Assembly (NCBI GenBank): GCA_965153455.1
Contig: OZ234496.1
Span: 11,555,863 to 11,619,862 of the forward strand
Source: Sphagnum compactum
Taxonomy: Eukaryota; Bryophyta; Sphagnopsida; Sphagnales
Length of the DNA: 64,000 nt
Reading direction: 5' to 3'
Part shown: in pieces, positions 1-10,433 of the stretch
How positions within the stretch are numbered: position 1 is the stretch's first letter
Layout of the letters: each line of letters starts with the position of its first letter
Notes under the pieces: model-generated
Told to the model about the DNA's origin: nothing
What the model saw: the letters and a program-made list of their open reading frames with translations, nothing else
Databases searched by the model: none
Made by a program: the position numbers and the translations under genes

Positions 1-129
1 TCTTATTCATTGAATAATCATTAATCATCTCTTGAATTGAGGCAAAATAACATGGCACATTTAAATCAATGTTTGTTATTGAATATTAAAAAAACCCAAT
101 AATGTCATATTCGAAAATTAAATCCAAGT

Positions 130-420
130 TTTTTGTTTGATTTGCATCAATTCATGGTCACAAATGAACATCAATATGTGAAAAAATGGCATTAAATGCT
201 AGTATGGGAGGTTTGTGGGGAGATTTCACTACAATATTTTGGATAATTAAATATCTACAAAGGTTAATTCACATTTGGAATAAAATATCAAAACACATTA
301 TGTTTCAATGTGGCATAGATTTTCAATTTATCCCCTTACATATGACGTACATTTCTCAACATTTTGAACCAATTCAATATGTTGATGGTCTATTTAGGTC
401 TTTGTCTATTTTTTAAGTTA
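130..420 (+). pseudogene. OTU-like protease segment of the Helitron protein
   Basis: The frame at 186-416 reads GGLWGDFTTIFWIIKYLQ, then an IHIWN strand, then SQHFEPIQYV. A WGD-start helix, an I-x-I strand and a terminal histidine followed by an acidic residue are the pattern of the C-terminal half of OTU cysteine proteases, with HFEPI as the catalytic-histidine strand. The catalytic cysteine half should lie upstream, partly outside the window. OTU domains occur in Helentron-type Helitron proteins, which fits the neighbours. The frame ends at a stop at 414-416, after which the same protein appears to continue in decayed form. It could also be a chance match, but its position in front of the Helitron domains supports it. 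Confidence 0.6.
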
Positions 421-1399
421 ATGATCCCAAAATTATCAGTGATTTAAATGATTTTCCATCTCTTTTGGAATTAGTGGTGTAAAAACCTCTTATTAATTAT
501 CGCAACTAACTAAACATTTGATTATGCATTAATGGACATTTTGAAAAATAATTGGGATTCGTTGTTGGAATATGTTGTTTCATTATTCAACACTTCTTGT
601 AATAAAAATATTACTAAAAAATAAATTAAAAATCATATTCAATACTTACAATTGTTTTTGAAAAACAACACAAATGTTTTTATCAATTACATTTTGTCTC
701 ATTTGTTCATATTAGTCTCCCCTACCAAAGTTTTAAAAAATCCCAAAATTCAAATGGAACATTCCCATCTAATTGTTGAACCTAATGTAACACTATATAT
801 ATATTGATTAGGCACTTTATGACAACAATATTTTTGAATTATTGGAGGTTTGTCCAAATCTAACTTATTATGCAAAAACATATAAACTCATCAGTTACAT
901 GTTTCCAAATATTAAAAAGATCAAATCACAAATTAGGAATCTCATGAAATATATATACAAAAAAATCACAAGAATCTTTTCTAAATGACAAAGTTCAATC
1001 GTCATATGTTCAATGCACTTTAGAAGACATTAAAGGATAAATTCTCACAAAACAACTTCTTGGAGAACATGATGTTCAATCAAATAAAATAGAACATAAT
1101 GTTAATGCAAAGGAAAATACACATAATTCAATATACATTGACATTTATAATAAACAAATCCAAGATGTTCACATAATTCCATATTTTAGTTGTGAAAGGT
1201 TATATATTTTAAAACAACTTAAATGTTTTTCAAATCAATTGTCAAAACAACTTTCTATATACTTTCAAATTCAAATAGAATTTAATTCAACATCATACTC
1301 AAGTTATTTACATAATATTATTGTAAATATACCACCCTTATATCAAGTACCAAATAATATTCTTAAAAACAAAATCGTTCCATCAGTCTAAAAATTAAC

Positions 1400-1700
1400 A
1401 CAATTAGAAAGACGTTTTATTTCAACACGTCTTGCTTTTGTTCAAATTTATAGATTCCAAAGGTATGGGCAATATAAAATTCATGGTAATGTTATTAATG
1501 TCCCTACAAATGTGGATCAAACTCAATTAATATTACCACATTTACCACATGACGGTGCAACAATAGGTGTGTTTCTTAAACGATGTTTTGAATACAAATT
1601 ACTTTATATGTTAGAAAATGTTCGTCCAAATATGGTGATGGTCGTTTTACAATATTTCGTTGAAACACCATTATAGAATGATTTGAATGTTACCATTCAT
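1400..1700 (+). pseudogene. Helitron N-terminal region (DUF6570-like)
   Basis: An open frame from about 1401 to 1675 reads QLERRFISTRLAFVQIY, then RYGQYKIHGNVINVP, and later TIGVFLKR and NVRPNMVMVVLQY, before a stop at 1675-1677. This GQ-x-x-x-G-x-(V/I)-I-N-V-P signature and the following VFLKR and NVRP blocks are characteristic of the region in front of the Rep domain in Helitron proteins. Upstream, around 1165-1320, a cysteine-containing stretch (SCERLYILKQLKCF) fits the preceding part of the same protein. There is no start codon of its own; this is an internal fragment. The next ORF (1765-2064) continues the decayed protein toward Rep. Confidence 0.75.
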
Positions 1701-2209
1701 CATCAATGAGCAAGTTTGTTTGTTTTGCATATGAATTCATAATTTCAAAATCCTATTTATAATAGTGCATCATCTAATAACTCTGATCCTAATAATGAAA
1801 ATACATTGTACACCAATAGATTCAATGGTACATTATTTTTTAGATGTTCCAAAAATAATGGATTATGAAAATACTATATATTATATTATCCCAAGTCAAA
1901 ATTTTCACCCTTTAGGTTTATTTAAATATAAACGTTTAGAGGAATTAAATTTCCAACATTGTTTTACAAGCAACCTTAATAAAATTTTGAAGGTTTTTCA
2001 TATCAACAAATATCTTAATGGGAATTACTTCATAAATTTGAGGGTTTTTCAACAAATATTTTAAACCTTTTTTTTTAAATTGTTAAAGTTTTCATGCAAA
2101 AAATCATAAGTTCTAATTAGGTGTGAATATGAAAAGGAAAACTATGTGGTAGAACTTTAAAAGCTTGTCAAGTACAAGATAAACCAACTTTAAATAATAT
2201 CTTCAAATC

Positions 2210-3180
2210 ATACTTAGGTTGTTGTGACTTTGAAATTTTGTGTAATTCATTTGATTATTTTGAAAGGTTGCAAAAAAATTATTTTCAATGACTTGACAAC
2301 TTGGTATTCCAATGTTCTTTATCATTTAAAAATTTACTGAAAGATGATGGGATCCTCTTATTAAAGTTTTACACACATTACATGTTTCAAAATTAAATCT
2401 TTCAAATAATATAGAAGACCTCCAATTTGTTCATATAGCAGAATTGATACAAATTGACCTTGTCATATGTGCAAGATATTATGATCATAACACATTTTGT
2501 TCTGTAAACTTATTGCAAAATATCATTATCTTTTTGGGTACATATATATATATTTCGTCATTAAATTCCAAAATCGTGGGAACAAACATGACCGAGGACT
2601 TTTATGGATAAAAAATGCACTTATGTATGGAGTGCACACAAATAAAAAGATTGAATGATTTGTAAACATGTATATTCCTTGTGATGTATCATTATTACCA
2701 AACCCATTACAAAATGCACAACAACATTAACACACATGTACATGTAAAAAAAAATCATGTTGTTTGTAAATTTCATTATTCATTGCCTCCTATGCATGAA
2801 GAAAAATAATTTAAACCTCTTCAAATAAATGGAAATTATCCATTTTCACAACAATACCTCCATACACAAACAAACCAAATATTTCAAATTTTAAAAGATT
2901 AAAAAAATATGATGATATATCATTTTCTGGATATCTAAACTCCTTAAACCTTGATGAAAATACATATATATTAAATTTGAGAAGTAAATTAACAAAGCCA
3001 CACATTTTTTAAAAACAAATTCCTAAAAACATAAAAACTAATGCATTTAATATACATGTTATTCATTTGTAATTTGCAAATATAGATATTCAATTTATCT
3101 TGGACCCATGTGTAACTAGAACATATTGCACATCATATAATCGTCTTTATCAATATGCATCATTGTCATTAGTAGAGTTT
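2210..3180 (+). pseudogene. Helitron Rep (HUH, two-tyrosine) nuclease remnant
   Basis: Rep nicks and joins DNA strands during rolling-circle transposition. The segment around 2560-2605 reads FQNRGNKHDRGLLWI. The usual Helitron metal-binding motif is H-D-H followed by G-L-L-W, so here the second histidine has become arginine (codons 2587-2595). Further on, a frame reads NIDIQFILDPCV followed by RTYCTSY, with tyrosine codons at 3124-3126 and 3136-3138. This Y-x-x-x-Y spacing matches the paired catalytic tyrosines of Helitron Rep. Frequent stops and frameshifts, including between these motifs, make it non-functional. Confidence 0.8.
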
Positions 3181-3589
3181 AATTTTTTTTATAACATTTT
3201 TTTTCAAAACATTGCAAACTCAAAATTATAAGTTTCTAAATTATAATACATAAAGATATTGAAAATTGGTCAAGATTTTTTTTTATTGTATCACCATTTT
3301 GAAATTCAAAAAACTCGTAATTTGGAACTAATGTAATTTGGCATGATGCATATTGTCAACAACATGATGAATTTTTTTTTAATTTTTTAATTTTCAATTA
3401 TGAAATTGAAATATAAAAAATGAAGTAAATGATCCACATCCTACAATTTTTGTAACAAACATAATCAATATTGAACACTATGATTTACAATTTGACTTTG
3501 TCATTTAATCACGTAATGGATCAAACTAGAAATCACAATTTTCAAAAAATGAAAATTTCATAAAATTATCATATTCCATGATGATGGAA

Positions 3590-4930
3590 GAATTTGAATA
3601 TTGTAGTTTACTTAGACAATTAAATGAAGAACAAAGATTAATATTTGATGATGTTATGCGTAGAAAGCAATTGTACCGTGATACGCTGATATGTTTATTT
3701 TTGAGAAGGGGTGCTGGAACTAATAAAACATTTAGATTAAAACTCATAATTTAAGGATTATTATGATTATATAGTAGTGACATGTCTTTTAACTTAACAA
3801 AAACCAAGGCATTATTTATGGCATCAACAAGTAAAATTGCTTTCAATATTGATGGTTTAATAATATTTTAAACATTGAACATACCTATGCAACAATCCTT
3901 ATTTAATTTACCATACTTATCATCAGATTCATTAAATAGGATTACATATCAATATGAACAATTACAACTTGTTGTCATAGATGAAATATCATTTGTTGGT
4001 GCTAGAATGTTTATTGTTATAGATAATAGGCTAAGGTCCATAAAACAAATTCAAAACAAATTCTTTGGTGGTGTTGATGTTATCATGACACATGGTTTAG
4101 GGTTTAGGGCTTGTGATTTCTATCAAGCACCCCATGTGAAAGATAGTTGGATTTTTTAAAACATAAAAAATAATGTTAATGCATTAACACCAAATTTTTG
4201 GTAAACATATGTCCTTGAATGTTATGAACTAAATAAAGTTATGCAATAGTCTGATATGATTTTATACAAATGTTGAACAAATTTTGTATTGCAACAAGAA
4301 ATACAAAAAAAATTCAATTTGTAATTGACAACCACCCAACAATTTTGTTATTTTCGTATTTATTTTATACAAATAAACTTGTCAAAAGAATAACCATGAA
4401 AATGTGTTCACTAACACATTAGGTCCCACGTTTATTTTCAAGGTAATGGCCATCAACCATCAACCATCAACCATCAACCATGCCCACCATCTTATAAATT
4501 CTCAAACGATCCAAATAAAATTGTGGGTTTGCATTCTACAATTCATATAAAAAAAGATATGTTGGTTGAATTATGTGCTGGTAATTATGGAACATCTAAT
4601 GGTCTTGTGAATGGAGTTAATGACATTTTTATAACATCAACAACATGTTGTGAAAACACCATTATATGGATAATGTTTCAGAATTCTAAAATTGGAAAAC
4701 TAACAAGAGGAAAATATAATCATTATTATGACAATAACATTGAATCAAAATGGACACCAATTGAACTTATCATCAAAGATATAATAGTTGGTAAATCCCA
4801 ATCATTTATCATAATAAGGATTCAATTTCCAATTCAACTTGCAACAACAAGAACCATTCATCGTTCTCAAGGATTATCATTAGATGAATTGGTTTTTGAT
4901 CCCCTAACATTAAAAAACACGGGTTAACAT
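3590..4930 (+). pseudogene. Helitron PIF1-like helicase remnant
   Basis: This is the helicase half of the Helitron protein, of superfamily 1 PIF1 type. Motif I lies near 3700-3735 and reads RGAGTNKTF, where the usual glycine before lysine is asparagine. Motif II is intact as LVVIDEISFVGARM near 3970-4010. Motif III (normally T-G-D-F-Y-Q) is interrupted at about 4087-4110 by a short insertion. The C-terminal motifs appear in the open frame 4523-4927, ending with the RTIHRSQGLSLDELVFDP block, the motif VI region. Stops separate these islands. A 7-bp repeat in four copies sits at 4450-4477. Confidence 0.85.
4450..4477 (+). repeat. 7-bp tandem repeat, four copies
   Basis: The unit CCATCAA is repeated four times without change inside the decayed helicase. 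It probably arose by slippage after the element died. Confidence 0.9.
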
Positions 4931-5054
4931 ATACAACATTATCCCACATTTGAACAAAAGAAAATCTATTTTTGTTAACTCCTTTCCAACATGAATTTTT
5001 TAATGTGGATCCAATAGTACATATAGAAATGAATAAATTAAAAATAATTGCAAC

Positions 5055-5710
5055 TTGGATACCATTAATCCTTCAATTAAAAAGTTACATAATTCTCATG
5101 TAATTATACAAACCTTGAGTACAACTTCTTTATGCCAACATTACAAAAACATCAATCATGATCATAACCTTCAAATGTCTCATATCTTATGTTTTATAGG
5201 AACAAGAATACGTAATGCATCAAGAGATGTGCACAAATTTATAGATTCATTGAAGTATTCATATATTCCAATCCCTGATGGTCATGGGTTAATGACGATG
5301 TATGACATACACATGCACTTAGATTCTTTCAATACAATAACTAATGATGGTTTAAAATATATAACAACAACTTTTAATATTAATACACGAAAAACAATAC
5401 ATATTGTATGTGTGTATAAAGTTCATTCATTGTCCAATTATCGTTATGGAAGATTTTAATGTTGACATTTTAAAAGACTATATCCAAGCAAACAATAAAT
5501 AAAAACTTATATTTCATGGATAAATTTTAATTAAAATCACAATTTAGTGAAAACACCACAAAAATTGGATCTCAATTAGACCATATATGGGCAAATGTCC
5601 ATGAAAATGAATGCAAATATGGTATAACAGAAACATACTGGTCAAATTTTCACAAACTGATTTACATTACATTCAAATTACCAAACACACTTATAATGTA
5701 TAACAAAAAA
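5055..5710 (+). pseudogene. Endonuclease-like tail of the Helitron protein
   Basis: The open frame 5055-5459 contains HLDSFNTITNDGLKYI and NTRKTIHIVCVYKVHS. In a shifted frame at 5431-5478 the sequence reads CPIIVMEDFNVDILKD. The block P-I-I-V-M-(G)-D-F-N-V-D is the core of exonuclease/endonuclease/phosphatase-fold nucleases (usual GDFN, here EDFN). Farther on, about 5536-5680, a frame gives SQLDHIWANV and later a W-S-x-F-H-K block, matching the D-H terminal motif of the same fold. Such a domain after a PIF1 helicase is known from Helentron-like elements. The copy is split by at least one frameshift and several stops. Confidence 0.75.
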
Positions 5711-5730
5711 CCATTAATGTTTCCATTTAT

Positions 5731-7100
5731 TTAAAGTCTAGCATTTATGAAAATATGCATGTAAATGTTGCATTTTCCATCTAATAATTACTACCAAAAT
5801 GTTGGCACCTTGTGGCTTGAATTTGTATTTTTACATTTTTTTCATGGACCATGTGCAAAAGAAAATCATAAATATCAATAACAAGACAAAAAAAAATTTG
5901 GTCAATCTTTTTATCCACATGTACACCCATCAAACACCATAACAAAACACCTTTTATGAAAAACTTAAACCCAAAATGTGACAAAAACAAATATAAGAAT
6001 TACCAAATTCACAAACTTTAAAATGATAATGAGACTAAAAATAAAAATATTTCCATATAAATTATATCCATTCAATATTGATGTTTGTTTCAAACATCGA
6101 AATACTTCATGCACATTGTTAAAAATTGTCTAAACTATCCAAGTTTGAAAAACTTAAATTTTTTTAAACAATATAATTATTTACAACTTTGTATTCATTT
6201 GTATTGTTAAAGAAAAGACAATGGAACTATGATTTCAATTTCTAAATGTCCACAATGAATTCTAAGATGGCTAGAAAACTTTATTTTATAATGCAAATGT
6301 GAAAAAATAAAATTCATGGTCTTTCATATAGCCAACAAACGTTCATCCAATATAACTTGAGTTCATAGTAGAACATTAAATGTAATATCTTATTTTCAGG
6401 ACAGTTTTGCCTCTTGTTCCAAAGCCACTTGTTTCCCCCATTTAACAGTTTTGCATTGTTTGAGTAATATAAATATGATTTATTTTGGGGTGTGTGAACA
6501 CAACTTCTAGTTCCCACTTGGTATCATAGTAAAACCAAAAAGTCCCAGGGCCAATTCCTTTTCAAAATGGCTAAACTCTAGTGTTTTATGGGGTTTCTAA
6601 TCGCCAAATTTCGAAAAAAAAGTTTAAAATTAGAGCTGACAGATTCTATCTAACTTCCAGTAGGTAGCCAAAATTACACAAGTTCAAATTTGACCAGGCA
6701 TCAATTTTATCCCCCAATCTGGCTAAACTGTCTTTCGGATGGATGGTAGTCACTTCAGCTCAGTGTTTTCTTTTGTGGCTAAACTTAGCCCGTTGGCTAA
6801 TTTTTTGTTTTTCCCAAAATGGCTAAAATATGTGTCTTTCCGGTTTTCTAGTCACGAGATTTCCCCATAAAAAAAATTTTAAAAAAAAAATCCTCGAAAA
6901 ATCTCCAGATTTCTCTAGCGGGTTTTCTGGCATACAGCCAAAAATGTGAAGGATTCTTTAAAAATATTTAAACTTTCATTATAGCCACAAATTTAGCTAA
7001 ATCTTTCTTGCGGATGGAACGCCAGTTTGGCTACATCACAAAATTGAAAAAGAAAAAAACCCTGAAAGATCAACTACATGATATAGCCTAAATTGAAAAA
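5731..7100. other. AT-rich spacer, no gene seen
   Basis: No supported coding region. From about 6540 to 7050 a phrase of the type 'AAATGGCTAAA' recurs several times with flanking T-rich tracts, suggesting a diverged dispersed repeat. Similar phrases on the other strand at 39.46-39.72 kb suggest a related copy there. Confidence 0.4.
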
Positions 7101-7489
7101 AAAAGAAAAAAGAAAAATCACCGGGCGACCGTGTGCTCGCCGCTCTAAGTTCCCAGCAGCGGCTGGCGGGAAAACTGCGTTCCCACGAGGCTGACAGGAA
7201 AGCTCATCATTGCGTCGCACCTCGTCCAATGCGCGCTCTCGTCGGTTGCGCGCTTCTTGCTCCACCCGTTCCCCCGCTTTTTGTTTGTCAGTCTGCCGTC
7301 GTTGCCGCCGTAAAGAGACACAGCGAGAGAGAGAGAGAGTGAGAGAGAGAGCGAGACAGGGGGCGAGGGCGAGACAGAGAACCTACAAGAAAGGGAGAGT
7401 GGGGTTGGGACTAGAGGTCTAAGGGTTTCTTCGATTTTCAAGTGTTTGTTTGACCGCGTGAAGAGAGAGAGAGAGAGAGAGAGAGAAAC
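7100..7489 (+). promoter_or_regulatory. GC-rich upstream region and GA-rich leader of histone H2B
   Basis: Base composition switches from AT-rich to GC- and CpG-rich at about 7120, as expected for a promoter in this genome. Two GA dinucleotide runs occur (about 7319-7360 and 7461-7486), the second ending four bases before the start codon. GA runs are common in plant 5' leaders and can bind BBR/BPC-type GAGA factors (established knowledge). I found no convincing TATA box, and the transcription start is not known. Confidence 0.45.
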
Positions 7490-8433
7490 ATGGCTCCACC
7501 CAAGGCTGCGGATGGGGAACAGAAAGGAGGGAAGAGCAAGGGTTTGAAGAAGCCAGGAAGGCCGCCCAAGGCCGAGAAGAAGCCCGTCGTGGAGGGGAGC
7601 TCTAAGGGTCCAGGGAAGAAGGGCAAGAAAGCCAAGAGGAACATCGAGACATACAAAATCTATATTTACAAAGTGCTGAAGCAGGTGAGTTTGTAATTCT
7701 TCTTCCTGTTCTTCTTGTTCTTGCCTCGCTCGCTGTCTTTTTTTTTTCAACTTTGTGTTGTTCTTTCTTCCATTCTTTTCACTGCCATTCGTGATGTATA
7801 GGTGATCGTCTGATACTTTGGAAGTGGGCTTTTGGAGCTTTATGGTTTTAGGTTTTATTTTGGTTGAAACTGGAATGAGGGGTGTCCTTGAAAGTGCTTT
7901 TTTTTGGATTTCTCTGTTCAAAGTCATTTGGGCTTTTGTCTTGCTTTTGTCATGAAGCACATCTTTTCATGAACACTGTTCATTGAAGTTGTGTCTGATG
8001 CATGCTCTATTGCGTTGCACGTGCTATCAGTGAATAGTTGACATTATGAGTGAGCACTGAAGGTTTCTTGAAGAAAGGAATCGGTCCTGTCCCAATGGCA
8101 ACAGTGAGTTTCTTAGGGTTGCGTCCTAAGCAAAATGTCTGCATGATGCAAGCATGAGGCACTGTGGCAACTCCCATTCTTGCTTGTGGAATGTTGCAGG
8201 TGCACCCAGACACAGGGATATCATCAAAGGCCATGGGAATCATGAACTCCTTCATCAATGACATCTTTGAGAAACTTGCACAGGAGGCTGCGAAACTGGC
8301 GCGCTACAACAAGAAACCTACCATCACATCTCGGGAAATTCAGACAGCTGTGCGTCTGATTTTGCCTGGTGAACTAGCCAAGCATGCTGTCTCTGAAGGC
8401 ACTAAAGCTGTAACCAAGTTTACCAGTGCTTGA
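7490..8433 (+). CDS. Histone H2B (two exons)
   Basis: Core histone that pairs with H2A in the nucleosome. Exons are 7490-7684 and 8200-8433, giving 142 residues. The 515-bp intron has GT at 7685 and a TTGCAG acceptor, and falls in phase 0 between Q65 and V66 of the VLKQ-VHPD helix region. The histone fold is intact and nearly identical to other plant H2Bs: [49 protein letters not shown], and the tail AVTKFTSA with the usual ubiquitinated lysine at position 138. The N-terminal tail is lysine-rich and contains an AT-hook-like PGRPPK at residues 22-27. The start ATG (7490) follows a purine-rich leader. Most angiosperm H2B genes are intronless, so the intron is notable. No frameshift is seen. Confidence 0.97.
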
Positions 8434-10184
8434 TTTGCAGATCATGTTCCAACTTTTGGGAACCAGGTAGGGTTCTCCAGCACCTCTGAATGAATTGGAA
8501 ATTTTATATTCTGCTAATTTGGAGCTGGAGCTGGTCTTTGAAGGAGCGGTGTTGATCCAGGCCTGTGTGACTTTGTTGGGTGTACAAATTTGTATTGGCC
8601 ATCAGGTTGTGAGCTTTGATCCAGAGCCCTGAGCTAGCATGCAATCTAAGGCTTTTGAGGGTGACACTTGTGAGACTGGGTACTGCTAAGAGGAGCAGAA
8701 GGGTGATGCAAGATTAGACAAATTGGGGACTGGGGGATAGATTTTTTAATTGTCTGAACAATCAGTCTGTCTTGTCTTAGCAAATGACTTTTTGGGTCAT
8801 GAAACTCAACCTTTACCTGAAGTTTTTCTGAGATTGGACAATCTTGCTTCCTGTCATACTGTGAAATACCTGGTATGCTATGTAAACCTGTTTTATCAGA
8901 GATGCTGATTGCACATCAATCTTGATTTTTTGTTGAGATTTTCTTTAAATGATAGTTGTACCATCTAGAATTGTGCAGAGCTAAGCTCTATGCAGTGCTG
9001 AATGTATTTCTTGGTGTGCATGAGTGGAAAGAGTTGATTTCTATTATCAATGTTTCCTATGCAAGTGGTATTTCTGAAACTTCTGTGTTTGTGCTAGTGC
9101 CTTGATATGTGCAGAAGGCTTAGGGTCAAATCAACAGTAATGACATGAGACATACTTGAAATTCGTTGTCCTTATCACACTTGAAAATGGAAACATTAGA
9201 GATTTGGAGCGCTTATGTGCATGTCCTTGGTTTTGGCTCATAAGCTGAATGCATTGTGCACCACTTTTTGCATCTTGGAATTAGGATTTGAAATCTGTGT
9301 AAACCTTGGAACGTTTAGTGGAAGGTGGGGTCCTTGCCAAAAGTCCAGTTTGTTTGGTTGGAGTTGTTAGTCTTGCTAGGATTCTTTGGTTTGTCTTTCT
9401 TTTCCTGGTCCCTAGCAACCACCAGTTCATTGGAAACACAGAAATAACATGTGCAAAGAATATGCTTCTCTGTTTTCCTATGAGCCTCATGCATGCAAGA
9501 TCATGATACTAATCTCCATATCATAACCCTCACAAAGTAGTATAGGTGAAATTTAGTCAAGGCTTTTTCTTTAGATTTTTGCCTTTAATACCTTGGGGCC
9601 TTATCACATACTGCCTTTTCTGTGTCTTTATTCCATGATGCAGCCTTCTTCTGTTTGTGGTATCTCAAATTAACAACACCTGTTACAGAGTTCGATCCAA
9701 CAAGAAAATTAGTTATGAATTCTCCAATTAGCAAAAACCGAGCTAAACAAATGTTTTGGGTAATAGCAAACAAACAAGGACCTTACTTCAGTTCAACCTC
9801 AAAAATATCTCTGAAATTTCCAAATGCCAAAAACTGGATTGTAGATTTTACAAGACAACTTAAATTATCAAGCTCAAAACCCAACCCTAAACCTTAAAAA
9901 TCTAACATCCCAAAGAGCTGAAGAGAGAGAGTTGTTTTTGAAATGACTCTGCAGTTGCAAACAAAGCTGCGCGCAGCGACTGAATGAAAGCCTGCAACGA
10001 ACGACAAGCTTTGTGATGGAAAGTGGGGGCCTCGTTCGCTCGAGTCTCCCTTTCTGCTGCTTGTCACGGCGTCAAAATTTCCTCAAGAGTCTCGTCTGAG
10101 AAGATGTAAATGTTGGATTTGAACCGAGAGCAATTTTGGAATTTAAGGAAGCAGTGGGCGTAATTTTTGTTTGCTGTGGTAGGC
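8434..10184. other. H2B 3' region and spacer before the small ORF gene
   Basis: The first several hundred bases after the H2B stop are T-rich and probably carry its 3' untranslated region; I could not fix a poly(A) site. I see no supported gene up to 9900. From about 9960 to 10090 the sequence becomes CpG-rich, which suggests a promoter for the small ORF starting at 10185. Confidence 0.4.
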
Positions 10185-10433
10185 ATGGCGGATTCTGATC
10201 AGGAGCAATCGATGGGAGTATTAACCATTGCGGAAGTGCAACGAGTGCTGGAGAAGGGTATCAGTGAGTTGCTGAATCTGGACTGTATCTTGGAGAAGAA
10301 GGTGTTAGAGATCCGCGCCAGAAAGAAGGAGCTTCTTCTTGAGAAAGAAGAGATAGTGGATCAGCTCCAGTCTTGTGAAATGATTCTCAAGCTCTTTGTT
10401 AAGAAGCATGAGAATTTACTTCCCATGGAGTAA
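10185..10433 (+). CDS. Small coiled-coil protein, unrecognised
   Basis: An 82-residue ORF starts at an ATG in good plant context (GGCATGGCG) just downstream of a CpG-rich stretch. An in-frame TTG at 10167 would add six residues but is not a likely start. The protein is acidic at its N-terminus (MADSDQEQ). It then shows continuous charged heptad-like helix with leucines (EVQRVLEKGISELLNL, KKELLLEKEEIVDQL, ending KKHENLLPME), so a coiled coil is likely. I do not recognise the family. It may be a small intact gene or the first exon of a longer one; no downstream exon was convincing. The closest neighbour is histone H2B, 1.75 kb upstream on the same strand. Confidence 0.4.
   Translation: MADSDQEQSMGVLTIAEVQRVLEKGISELLNLDCILEKKVLEIRARKKELLLEKEEIVDQLQSCEMILKLFVKKHENLLPME

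Larger units (their letters stand above)
1..5730 (+). mobile_element. Decayed autonomous Helitron, Helentron-like (OTU + Rep + PIF1 helicase + endonuclease)
   Basis: Short coding islands in changing frames, broken by stops, follow one direction and match the domain order of a large Helitron protein. They are an OTU-like segment (about 186-416), an N-terminal Helitron segment (about 1400-1675), a Rep nuclease segment (about 2210-3180), a PIF1-type helicase (about 3590-4930) and an endonuclease-like tail (about 5055-5710). An OTU domain plus a terminal endonuclease is known from the Helentron/Helitron2 branch; placing this copy there is inference. The left end lies outside the window, and I could not define the right end. 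Many stops and frameshifts show it is inactive. Base composition is very AT-rich, like the surrounding spacer. Confidence 0.85.

Noticed and set aside
7145-7960. Long minus-strand frame (271 codons) opposite histone H2B
   Set aside because: It is an antisense shadow of the H2B exon, GA-rich leader and intron, giving Ser-Leu runs with no domain.
9622-9897. 91-codon plus-strand frame between H2B and the small ORF
   Set aside because: No ATG in good context, no domain, and composition like the spacer; not supported.
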